DNA of 32,188 nucleotides from NCBI GenBank assembly GCA_019119025.1, contig DWXV01000041.1, positions 1 through 32,188 on the forward strand, given 5' to 3'. Below are positions 23,950-30,348 of this stretch, piece after piece. Each line of letters begins with the position of its first letter. Positions within the stretch are counted from its first letter, which is position 1. The translations under genes and the position numbers were made by a program. Under the pieces are notes generated by a model, which worked only from the letters and a program-made list of their open reading frames with translations, did no database searches and had not been told where the DNA came from. The stretch comes from Candidatus Allofournierella excrementigallinarum (lineage in GTDB: Bacteria; Bacillota; Clostridia; Oscillospirales; Ruminococcaceae).

Positions 23950-24224
23950 AAATCAATGAGGCGGAGATAAAACTGCACAGCGCGCCTACAGAGAGCCCGG
24001 AGGCTGGAAACGGGCGGAAAGCGGGGCAGACAAATGGACCGCCGAGAGCAAGGTGAACGGGGCCGGGGCCCTCAGTAGCTGCGCCGGGAGGCTCCCGTTA
24101 CAGGGCGCAGGGCGTGTTGGCGCCCTCACGAGAGGCCCGCTTTCAAAAGCCGGGCAAGCAAGGTGGCACCGCAGGTTTTTCCAAAGACCTGTCCTTGTAG
24201 CAATGCAAGGGCAGGTCTTTTTTT
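23950..24224 (+). ncRNA. T-box leader with a UGG (tRNA-Trp) specifier and terminator
   Basis: Stem I: GGCGG (23960-23964) pairs with CCGCC (24039-24043), enclosing a specifier loop with AGATAAAA on the 5' side and ACAAATGGA on the 3' side. The codon in register, followed by the expected purine, is TGG at 24035-24037, so it should read tRNA-Trp. The distal part has the usual AGAGAG...GGCTGGAAA features. The T-box motif is AGGTGGCACCGCAGG (24161-24175). The terminator is AAAGACCTGTCCTTG (24183-24197) with CAAGGGCAGGTCTTT (24206-24220) and seven Ts (24218-24224). Uncharged tRNA-Trp should let transcription proceed into trpX. Confidence 0.92.
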
Positions 24225-24252
24225 ATTTCTTTTCCGAAGGGAGGCGCCGGAC

Positions 24253-24318
24253 ATGGCCAAGCTCAGACCCCGCAACCGTTTCTCCACACGATGGCGCCGA
24301 TGGCAGCCTTTCCGCTGA
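24253..24318 (+). CDS. Candidate Trp-containing leader peptide (21 aa) upstream of trpX
   Basis: ATG 24253 has a GGGAGG Shine-Dalgarno (24239-24244) with ideal 8-base spacing, and the frame closes at TGA 24316-24318. The peptide is MAKLRPRNRFSTRWRRWQPF followed by R. It has two Trp codons (24292-24294 and 24301-24303) and is rich in arginine, with a rare AGA. It lies after the T-box terminator and 43 bases before the trpX start, out of frame with it. A 7-base stretch, CGTTTCT (24277-24283), is complementary to AGAAACG (24344-24350), directly beside the trpX RBS. This would fit Trp-sensing translational control, but no expression evidence is available and a chance ORF is possible. Confidence 0.5.
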   Translation: MAKLRPRNRFSTRWRRWQPFR

Positions 24319-24361
24319 CCGCCATCCGCCCTTTGAGCAAGAAAGAAACGAGGAGTATACC

Positions 24362-25405
24362 ATGAAAAAGAATCGCCTTTTCGCCGCCATCACCGCCGCC
24401 GCCCTGGCCCTGTCGCTGGCCGCCTGCGGCTCCTCCCCCGCTTCCACCGCCTCCGCCCCCGCTTCCGCCTCCGGCAGCGCCGACGGCGAGAGCTTCAAGG
24501 TGGGCATCGTGCAGTACACCAGCCACTCCAGCCTGGACGAGATCTGCACCGCCATCCAAAGCGAGCTGACCGCCCTCTCCGAGGAAAGTCGTGCCGCCGG
24601 CGGCCCCGCCATCGAATTCGAGGTGAAGAACGGCCAGGCGGACGCCGCCACTTTGAACGACATCTGCAAGCTGTTCGTCTCCGACGGGGTGGACCTCATC
24701 ATCCCCATCGCCACCCCCGCCGCCACCGCCGCGGCCGCCGCGGTGCAGGGCACCGGCATCCCCCTGGTCTACAGCGCGGTGACCGACCCGGTGGGCGCCC
24801 AGCTGGCGGACAGCATGGACGCCCCCGGCCAGAACATGACCGGCACCAGCGACTACATCGACACCAACAAGATTTTGGATCTGGCCCTGGCGGCCGACCC
24901 GGACCTTGGGACCCTGGGCCTCATTTATAACCTGGGCGAGCCAAACAGCGTGACCACCATCGGCAACATGAAGCCCGTTCTGGAAGAAAAGGGCATCACC
25001 GCAGTGGAGAGCACCGTGACCAATGCCGGCGAAGTGCAGCTGGCCGCCCAGAACCTGCTGGCCCAGGGGGCCGAGGCCATCTTTGTGCCCATCGACAACA
25101 CCGTGGCCGACGGCATGGCCGTGCTGGCCTCCACCGCCATCGAAGCGGGGGTGCCGGTGTACACCGCGGCGGACAGCATGGTGCGGGACGGCGGCCTTGC
25201 CACCACCGGCGTGAATTACACGAAACTCGGCGAACTGACCGCCCAGATGGCGGTGGACATCCTGAACGGGGCCGACCCCGCCGCCACCCCGGTGCAGGTG
25301 CTGAACGACGGCATCACCACCGTGAACACCACCACCGCCGCGGCCCTTGGCATCGACCCGGAGATCTTTGACCTCACCGGCGAGGGCTACATCGCCGTGG
25401 AGTGA
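24362..25405 (+). CDS. trpX: ABC transporter substrate-binding lipoprotein, TrpX-type
   Basis: 347 residues; ATG 24362 with AGGAG 6 bases upstream. A signal peptide ends in the lipobox SLAAC (Cys near residue 22), followed by an Ala/Ser/Pro-rich linker. The mature part starts FKVGIVQYTSHSSLDEICTA and contains LIIPIATPAATAA, VYSAVTDPVGAQL and GLIYNLGEPNSVTTIG. These are typical of the ABC substrate-binding family that includes the streptococcal tryptophan transporter component TrpX. It should deliver substrate at the outer face of the membrane to the permease encoded next. The Trp T-box in front argues that the ligand is tryptophan or a closely related indole compound. The assignment of substrate is by inference, not from binding residues. 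Confidence 0.88.
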   Translation: MKKNRLFAAITAAALALSLAACGSSPASTASAPASASGSADGESFKVGIVQYTSHSSLDEICTAIQSELTALSEESRAAGGPAIEFEVKNGQADAATLNDICKLFVSDGVDLIIPIATPAATAAAAAVQGTGIPLVYSAVTDPVGAQLADSMDAPGQNMTGTSDYIDTNKILDLALAADPDLGTLGLIYNLGEPNSVTTIGNMKPVLEEKGITAVESTVTNAGEVQLAAQNLLAQGAEAIFVPIDNTVADGMAVLASTAIEAGVPVYTAADSMVRDGGLATTGVNYTKLGELTAQMAVDILNGADPAATPVQVLNDGITTVNTTTAAALGIDPEIFDLTGEGYIAVE

Positions 25406-25425
25406 CCGGAAACACAGCGGGCTCC

Positions 25426-25470
25426 GCCCCCCCTGCCCCCGCGCACCGGATGCGCGAGGCGGGGGCGGGC
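25426..25470 (+). other. Intercistronic GC-rich hairpin between trpX and trpY
   Basis: GCCCCC (25435-25440) and GCGCA (25441-25445) pair with TGCGC (25451-25455) and GGGGGC (25461-25466), with a small bulge. There is no U-tract. Such structures often protect the 3' end of a binding-protein mRNA, giving more binding protein than permease. The whole gap is 114 bases. Confidence 0.55.
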
Positions 25471-25519
25471 CCGCCTGTTTGCCGGCGTTTTCCATTTTTT
25501 GCTTAAAGGAGCGTTTTTC

Positions 25520-26425
25520 ATGACCGCAATGCTTTTGGAGAGCGCGGTGGAGCAGGGCTTCATCTACGCGCTGGTGGCGCTGGCGCTGTATCTCTCCTAC
25601 CGGGTGCTGGACATCGCGGACCTGACCACCGACGGCACCTTTGTGCTGGGCAGCGCCGTGTCCGCCGTGTTTTCCGCCGCGGGCAGGCCGGTGCTGGGCC
25701 TTGTGCTGGCCTTCTTCGCCGGATGCGCGGCGGGCTTCGTCACCGCCTTCCTGCACACCCGCATGAAGGTGCAGGCCATCCTGGCGGGCATCATCACCAT
25801 GACCGGCCTTTACACCATCAACCTGTGGACCATGGGCAACCGGGCGGACCTGCCTCTGCTCAAGGCGGACACGGTGTTCACCCGGGCGGCGGCGGTGCTG
25901 GGCGCCGAGTGGAGCAAGCTCATCGTCTGCGCCGCCATCACCATCGCTGCCGCGGCGGCCATGGCCCTCTTCCTCAAGACCCAGATCGGCCTGTCCATCC
26001 GGGCTACCGGCGACAACCGGGACATGGTCTCCGCCTCCTCCATCGACCCCGCCTTCACCATCACCGTGGGCCTGTGCATCGCCAACGGCTGCACCGCCCT
26101 CTCCGGCGGCGTGCTGGCCCAGTACCAGATGTCCAGCAGCATGAGCCTGGGCACCGGCGTGGTGGTCATCGGCCTGGCCAGCCTCATCATCGGCGAGATG
26201 TTCACCCGCCGGGGCGGCGTGTGGCGCGGGGTGGCCGCAGCGGTCATCGGTTCCATCGTCTACCGTGTGCTGATGGTGTTCGCTTTGCGCACCAGCGCCA
26301 ATCCCTCCAACCTCAAGCTCATCAGCGCCGTCATCGTGGCGGTGGCCATCAGCTGGCCCGCCCTCACTGCCTGGGTCAAGCTTATGCGGCGAAAACTGGC
26401 CGCCAAGGGAAAGGAGGCGCGCTGA
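25520..26425 (+). CDS. trpY: ABC transporter permease, TrpY-type
   Basis: 301 residues from ATG 25520, which has AAAGGAG 8 bases upstream; the in-frame TTG at 25499 overlaps that RBS and is rejected. It has about eight or nine hydrophobic segments, with an N-terminal EQGFIYALVALALYLSYRVL and DLTTDGTFVLGSAVSAVF. These are the signature of the branched-chain-amino-acid-type permease fold used by TrpXYZ systems. The C-terminus ends in a basic tail (KLMRRKLAAKGKEAR). Within the family a single permease gene forms a homodimer with the single ATPase, which fits the three-gene layout here. The ATPase gene starts one base after its stop codon. Confidence 0.88.
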   Translation: MTAMLLESAVEQGFIYALVALALYLSYRVLDIADLTTDGTFVLGSAVSAVFSAAGRPVLGLVLAFFAGCAAGFVTAFLHTRMKVQAILAGIITMTGLYTINLWTMGNRADLPLLKADTVFTRAAAVLGAEWSKLIVCAAITIAAAAAMALFLKTQIGLSIRATGDNRDMVSASSIDPAFTITVGLCIANGCTALSGGVLAQYQMSSSMSLGTGVVVIGLASLIIGEMFTRRGGVWRGVAAAVIGSIVYRVLMVFALRTSANPSNLKLISAVIVAVAISWPALTAWVKLMRRKLAAKGKEAR

Positions 26426-26426
26426 A

Positions 26427-27233
26427 ATGCTCACTCTGACCAACATCACCAAGACCTTCAACCCCGGCACGCTGAACGAGAAAAAGGCGCTGCGGGGCAT
26501 CGACCTGCATCTGGACGCGGGGGATTTCGCCGCCATCGTGGGCTCCAACGGCGCGGGCAAGTCTACCCTGTTCAACGCCATCGCCGGCAACTTCTTCACC
26601 GACACCGGCCGCATCGAGCTGGACGGGCGGGACATCACCTTTGAAAAGGAGCACCGCCGCAGCCGCGAGATCGGCCGGCTGTTCCAGGACCCGCTGCGGG
26701 GCACTGCGCCTCACATGACCATCGAGGAAAACCTGGCCCTGGCTTACCTGCGGGCGTCCAAGGTGGGGTCGGGCTTCTCCCGCATCTGTGCCAAAGAGCG
26801 CGCTCTCTTCCGGGAGCGGCTGGCCCAGCTGGACCTGGGCCTTGAGGACCGGATGAAGCAGCCGGTGGGCCTGCTCAGCGGCGGCCAGCGGCAGGCGCTG
26901 ACCCTTTTGATGGCCACGCTGGTGACCCCGAAGCTGCTGCTTCTGGACGAACACACCGCCGCCCTGGACCCAGCCACCGCCGAAAAGGTGCTGGCGCTGA
27001 CCACCTCCATCGTGGCCGAGCGAAAGCTCACCTGCCTGATGATCACCCACAACATGCACAGCGCGCTGGCGCTGGGCAACCGCACGCTGATGATGGACGA
27101 CGGCCGCATCGTGCTGGACGTGAAGGGTAAGGAGCGGGCGAAGATGACGGTGGAGGACCTGCTGGCCGCCTTCAGCAAAAACGCCGGCCGCGCCATGGAA
27201 AACGACCGCATCCTGCTTTCCACCGTGGAGTGA
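26427..27233 (+). CDS. trpZ: ABC transporter ATP-binding protein, TrpZ-type
   Basis: 268 residues; ATG 26427, with AAGGAGG inside the end of trpY. It shows Walker A GSNGAGKST (about 38-46), a Q-loop FQDPLRG, the signature LSGGQRQAL, Walker B LLLLDEHTAALDP and the switch His in MITHNM. It energises uptake through the permease encoded upstream. This is the last gene of the Trp-T-box operon. The downstream hairpin at 27259-27303 separates it from the convergent apbE. Confidence 0.9.
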   Translation: MLTLTNITKTFNPGTLNEKKALRGIDLHLDAGDFAAIVGSNGAGKSTLFNAIAGNFFTDTGRIELDGRDITFEKEHRRSREIGRLFQDPLRGTAPHMTIEENLALAYLRASKVGSGFSRICAKERALFRERLAQLDLGLEDRMKQPVGLLSGGQRQALTLLMATLVTPKLLLLDEHTAALDPATAEKVLALTTSIVAERKLTCLMITHNMHSALALGNRTLMMDDGRIVLDVKGKERAKMTVEDLLAAFSKNAGRAMENDRILLSTVE

Positions 27234-27258
27234 ACCGCTCCGGCGCTTATCCAAAACC

Positions 27259-27303
27259 AAAAGGCCCCCGGCCGCGCTGAACGCGCGGGCCGGGGGCCTT
27301 CTC
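27259..27303. terminator. Hairpin terminator between trpZ and apbE (best on the minus strand)
   Basis: AAGGCCCCCGGCC (27261-27273) pairs with GGCCGGGGGCCTT (27288-27300), with an inner GCGC/GCGC stem. The minus strand continues TTTTGGTTTT, a good tail for apbE; the plus strand has only CTCTT. Confidence 0.75.
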
Positions 27304-27319
27304 TTATGCATAAAAGGAT

Positions 27320-28435
27320 TCAGGAGCTCTGCTTCAGATGGGTCTCAAAGCCGCTGGAATAGACGACTTCGTCCTCCTCGTTCATCATCCACATGGCCTC
27401 CACGTTCTCCAGGCTCTCCACCAGGGCCTGGCCTTCCTCCAGCGGCATGCAGTAAAGGCCGGTGGACAGGCAGTCGGCAAGGCCGGAGTCCGGGGCGAGC
27501 ACGCTCACCGCCGAATAGTAGTTCGCGGGCATCAGGGTGTCCGGGTCGATGAGGTGGTGGTAGCGCACGCCGTCCAGCTCATAGTAGCGCTGGTAGTTGC
27601 CGCTGGTGACCAGGGACATGTCCTCCACCTCCACCACGGCCACGTACCCGCCCGACTCGGCGGGCACCAGGTCGGCGGTGGTGGTCCAGGGGTTCTGGAT
27701 GCCGCCGGTCCAGCGGGAACGATCGGGCTTGTGGCCGATGCTGCGCAGGTTGCCGCCCACGCTGATGAGGGCGCTTTTCAGGCCCCGCTCCCCGGCGGCC
27801 CGGGCCACCATCTCTGCGGCGTAGCCCTTGCCCACGCTGCCCACGTCCAGCTGCAACTCCGGGTCGGCAAAATAGACGGTGGAAGCCTCCTCGTCCAGGA
27901 TGAGGTCATCAATATTGCAATGCTCTGCGGCGGCCTTCAGTTCCTCCATGGAGGGAACGGCGGCCCGGGCGGGGTCGTCCAGAGCGGCCTCCCGGTAATC
28001 GTGCCATATCTTGAGCACCGCGCCAAAGGCCACGTTCATCTTGCCGCCGGTGGTCTCGTGCATGCTTTTGGCCTCGGTCAGAAGGCCCATGATGCGCGCG
28101 TCCACCGTCACCGGGGCCTGGCCCGCCTGGGCGTTCACGTCCCGCAGGTTGGTCACCCCGGAGTAGGAATAATAGATGTCATACAGCTGATGGTACTCCA
28201 CAAGGTCGGCGTGGAGAGCCGCCATCTGGCGGTCCCACTCCTCCTGGCTCTCGGCGTAGCCGATGACGGTGGTCACGGTGTCGAACACGTCGAACCAGCT
28301 CACGGTGTAGCGCTCGCAGCCGGCCAGTTCCGGGTCCTGGGGCGTGGAGGAGGACGCTCCCCCGCCGCCGCAGCCGCTCAGCAGCCCGGCGCACACCGCA
28401 AGGCTCAGCACAAAACTCACAACTCGTTTGCCCAT
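27320..28435 (-). CDS. apbE: FAD:protein FMN transferase (ApbE), lipoprotein form
   Basis: 371 residues; ATG 28435-28433 with AAGGAG upstream. A lipoprotein signal peptide is present (LLSGC, Cys about residue 22). The enzyme uses FAD to attach FMN covalently to a Thr/Ser of flavoproteins, outside the membrane. Motifs in order: HETTGGKMNVAFGAVLKIW, LDVGSVGKGYAAE (FAD/Mg region), ALISVGGNLRSIG, TSGNYQRYYELDG and YHHLIDPDT, then ADCLSTGLYC. All are where expected for an active ApbE. The lipoprotein gene just upstream on the same strand is a likely substrate. A terminator in the 108-base gap should keep ApbE below its substrate in abundance. Confidence 0.93.
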   Translation of the reverse strand: MGKRVVSFVLSLAVCAGLLSGCGGGGASSSTPQDPELAGCERYTVSWFDVFDTVTTVIGYAESQEEWDRQMAALHADLVEYHQLYDIYYSYSGVTNLRDVNAQAGQAPVTVDARIMGLLTEAKSMHETTGGKMNVAFGAVLKIWHDYREAALDDPARAAVPSMEELKAAAEHCNIDDLILDEEASTVYFADPELQLDVGSVGKGYAAEMVARAAGERGLKSALISVGGNLRSIGHKPDRSRWTGGIQNPWTTTADLVPAESGGYVAVVEVEDMSLVTSGNYQRYYELDGVRYHHLIDPDTLMPANYYSAVSVLAPDSGLADCLSTGLYCMPLEEGQALVESLENVEAMWMMNEEDEVVYSSGFETHLKQSS

Positions 28436-28477
28436 GGCTTCTCCTTTTTCAAAGGGCGGCTTTCCGCCGCCGGATGG

Positions 28478-28509
28478 AAAAAAGGGGCCGGGCCTTGCGG
28501 CCCAGCCCC
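28478..28509 (-). terminator. Intrinsic terminator between the lipoprotein gene and apbE
   Basis: Minus strand: GGGGCTGGGCC (28509-28499), loop GCAA, GGCCCGGCCCC (28494-28484), then six Ts (28483-28478). There is no obvious separate promoter before apbE, so read-through probably feeds it. Confidence 0.85.
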
Positions 28510-28543
28510 GGGGTTCTATCTGTTCTCAGGCAGCTGCCTTCGA

Positions 28544-29530
28544 TCAGGCCATGGCGCGGCCCACCGCGTCGATGAAGGCCACCACGTTCATGGTGCAGGA
28601 AGCAGCCAGGTCGGCCACGTCGGGAGCGCTGTGCTCGCCGGTCACGCCGATGGCGCTGACCTCAGCGGCGGTCTTGCCGGTCAGGTAAGCAGCGAAGGCG
28701 TTGGCCTGCTCGTTCCACTCCTTGCCGATGGGGCTGGCGGGGCGCATGCCGTAGTCGTCGCCCTGCTCCATCTTGGGAACAATGGTGTCGCCCTGGGCGG
28801 TCACAACGCCCTCGGTGGTGACATCCATTTTGGCCTGGGTGCAGTTCAGCAGGGTGCTGGTGATCTTGCCGTCCTTGTCGTAGGTGACAGCGGCGTAGGT
28901 GGTGTCGGTCTGGACCAGGCCGGCCTCGTCGGCAGTGGGCAGCTTGGAAGAGCTCATCGCGGTGGACAGGCCCAGGCCCAGGGTGTCGTCGGCGGAAGCG
29001 CCCAGATCCTGAGCGTTGTTGCAGGCGGCCACGATGGCGGCCTTGATGTCCACCACGTTCATGGTGCAGGAGGCAGCCAGGTCGGCCACGTCGGGGGCGT
29101 TGTGCTCGCCGGTCACGCCGATGGCCTCCACCTCAGCGGCGGTCTTGCCCACCACATAGGCGGCGAAGGCGTCGGCCTGCTCGTTCCACTCCTTGCCGAT
29201 GGGGCTGGCGGGGGTCATGCCGTAGTCGGTGCCCAGCTCCTGCTTGGACTTGAAGGTCAGGGAGGTGTCGAAGCTGCCGTCGGCGTTCACAGGCACCTTG
29301 TTCTGGGCCACGTCGATCTTGCAGGCAACGATCTTGCCGCTCTCGTCCACGGTCACGGCGGCGACGGTGCTGTCCACCTGGGCGTTGCCGGCGGCATCCG
29401 CGGTGGCATCCGCGGTGGTGTAGCTGGAAACGATGGCGATACCGGTCTTGACCTTCTTGGCAGAGCCGCCGCAGGCGGTGAAGCTCAGAGCCAGAGCCAG
29501 GACCATGACCAAAGCCAAAACTTTTTTCAT
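28544..29530 (-). CDS. Lipoprotein with two FMN-binding-like repeats (ApbE-linked)
   Basis: 328 residues; ATG 29530-29528 with GAGGAG upstream. The signal peptide ends in the lipobox SFTAC (Cys20). The mature protein is two repeats of about 157 residues. Each contains DYGM(T/R)PASPIGKEWNEQA, then VGKT/TGKTAAEV and a conserved DVADLAASCTMNVV (Thr156 and Thr313). The ASCT stretch falls where FMN-binding domains have the ApbE-modified SGAT motif, with the acceptor Thr kept. I recall similar lipoproteins in many Clostridia, usually called hypothetical. Covalent flavin carriage, and thus a role in extracytoplasmic electron transfer, is an inference from the motif and the adjacent apbE. A perfect sigma-A promoter drives it. 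Confidence 0.75.
   Translation of the reverse strand: MKKVLALVMVLALALSFTACGGSAKKVKTGIAIVSSYTTADATADAAGNAQVDSTVAAVTVDESGKIVACKIDVAQNKVPVNADGSFDTSLTFKSKQELGTDYGMTPASPIGKEWNEQADAFAAYVVGKTAAEVEAIGVTGEHNAPDVADLAASCTMNVVDIKAAIVAACNNAQDLGASADDTLGLGLSTAMSSSKLPTADEAGLVQTDTTYAAVTYDKDGKITSTLLNCTQAKMDVTTEGVVTAQGDTIVPKMEQGDDYGMRPASPIGKEWNEQANAFAAYLTGKTAAEVSAIGVTGEHSAPDVADLAASCTMNVVAFIDAVGRAMA
28579..28757 (-). repeat. Direct repeat copy 1 within the lipoprotein gene
   Basis: 179 bases, near-identical (around 90% by eye) to 29050-29228, offset by exactly 471 bases (157 codons). It encodes the C-terminal half of repeat 2 of the lipoprotein. The DNA-level identity points to recent duplication or gene conversion. 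Confidence 0.8.
29050..29228 (-). repeat. Direct repeat copy 2 within the lipoprotein gene
   Basis: The partner of 28579-28757, encoding the matching part of the first protein repeat, including its DVADLAASCTM motif. Confidence 0.8.
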
Positions 29531-29597
29531 GTTGTCTTACTCCTCTCAAAAAACGAACATATACATCCATTTGTGCCCATTGAAGGGCGGCATCCCT

Positions 29598-29626
29598 ATT
29601 ATACTTGTGTGACAGATGTTTGTCAA
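29598..29626 (-). promoter_or_regulatory. Perfect-consensus sigma-A promoter of the lipoprotein gene
   Basis: Minus strand: TTGACA (29626-29621), 17 bases, TATAAT (29603-29598). All twelve consensus positions match, implying strong constitutive expression. Confidence 0.9.
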
Positions 29627-29680
29627 TCTCAATTGGCAGGTAAAAGATGACAGAATGGTTCCAATCCTGCAAATTTTTTC

Positions 29681-30073
29681 TTATTCGGCGCTTTCCCTCA
29701 CCGCCCGGTGTTCGGCGTGCAGCTCTTCCAGCAGGGCGGCGAAGGTCCAGTCCCGGTTGGTGGGCGTGACCACCGCCTTGAGAGGGATGCGCACCCCCGC
29801 GGCCTTCAGCCCGTCAAGAAAGGCGTCCAGCGCCTTGCGGTCCAGCCCCCACAGCACCAGGGCGGGCGTGGGGTCCGCCGCAGCAACAGGCTCCACGCCC
29901 CTGCCCGCCCCCGGCAGGCCGCAAAGAGCGGCCACCGTGCGGCCCAGGTCCTGTTCTTCCACGGCGCGCAGGCGCACCCCGGCCCCGGCGCAGACTTTTT
30001 CCAGCCCGCTGCCCTGCGGCGCCTTCCAGGCAAGCGCGGCGGCAGGCGGCAGCGCGGCGATGTGTGCTTTCAT
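29681..30073 (-). CDS. DUF3783 domain-containing protein
   Basis: 130 residues; ATG 30073-30071 with GGGAGG about 11 bases upstream. The C-terminal half carries the DUF3783 pattern: PALVLWGLDRKALDAFLDGL, then GVRIPLKAVVTPTNRDWTF and a final LLEELHAEH helix. It is a small cytoplasmic protein without signal peptide, catalytic motif or known function. The N-terminal half is alanine/glycine-rich and variable. It is divergent from clpB and has its own weak promoter. It lies upstream of the lipoprotein gene on the same strand, but that gene has its own strong promoter, so the two need not be functionally linked. Confidence 0.8.
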   Translation of the reverse strand: MKAHIAALPPAAALAWKAPQGSGLEKVCAGAGVRLRAVEEQDLGRTVAALCGLPGAGRGVEPVAAADPTPALVLWGLDRKALDAFLDGLKAAGVRIPLKAVVTPTNRDWTFAALLEELHAEHRAVRESAE

Positions 30074-30173
30074 AGTTTATATTCCCTCCCAAAGGGCGCG
30101 GCGGGCGGCCTTCAAAAAACGTTTTGGCCGCCGCGGCGCATGCCCGTCTCTTTAGATACCATACTATAAAGGG

Positions 30174-30203
30174 ATGATACCACATTTTTCGTTCGGCTGG
30201 CAA
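30174..30203 (-). promoter_or_regulatory. Candidate promoter of the DUF3783 gene
   Basis: Minus strand: TTGCCA (30203-30198), 18 bases, TATCAT (30179-30174). Confidence 0.45.
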
Positions 30204-30240
30204 CGCGCCCAGTCCGTTTATAAATTTTTTGTGAAAACAC

Positions 30241-30269
30241 TTGACAATCCCCAGGGGCAGGAATACAAT
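30241..30269 (+). promoter_or_regulatory. Sigma-A promoter of clpB
   Basis: TTGACA (30241-30246), 17 bases, TACAAT (30264-30269), immediately followed by the CIRCE operator. Confidence 0.85.
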
Positions 30270-30270
30270 A

Positions 30271-30297
30271 TTAGCAGTCGAGGCACAAGAGTGCTAA
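30271..30297 (+). promoter_or_regulatory. CIRCE operator (HrcA binding site)
   Basis: TTAGCAGTC (30271-30279), 9-base spacer, GAGTGCTAA (30289-30297). This matches the CIRCE consensus TTAGCACTC-N9-GAGTGCTAA with one mismatch in the left arm. Its position at the transcription start fits HrcA repression that is lifted by heat or protein stress. Confidence 0.92.
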
Positions 30298-30348
30298 AAC
30301 TAAGAATCTTTCCAAGTTGGACCGCTTTTGCAAGGGGGGACGGACTGT

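Noticed and set aside
24225-24361. A classical trp-type attenuator after the leader peptide
   Set aside because: I looked for a second terminator hairpin with a U-tract between the uORF and trpX and found none. Any control by the uORF would have to be translational.
24263-26704. 813-residue minus-strand ORF over the trpXYZ genes
   Set aside because: Low-complexity shadow of clear ABC transporter genes.
28579-29228. Possible CRISPR or tandem repeat array
   Set aside because: Only two long copies exist, inside one reading frame and in phase (157 codons). This is a protein domain duplication.
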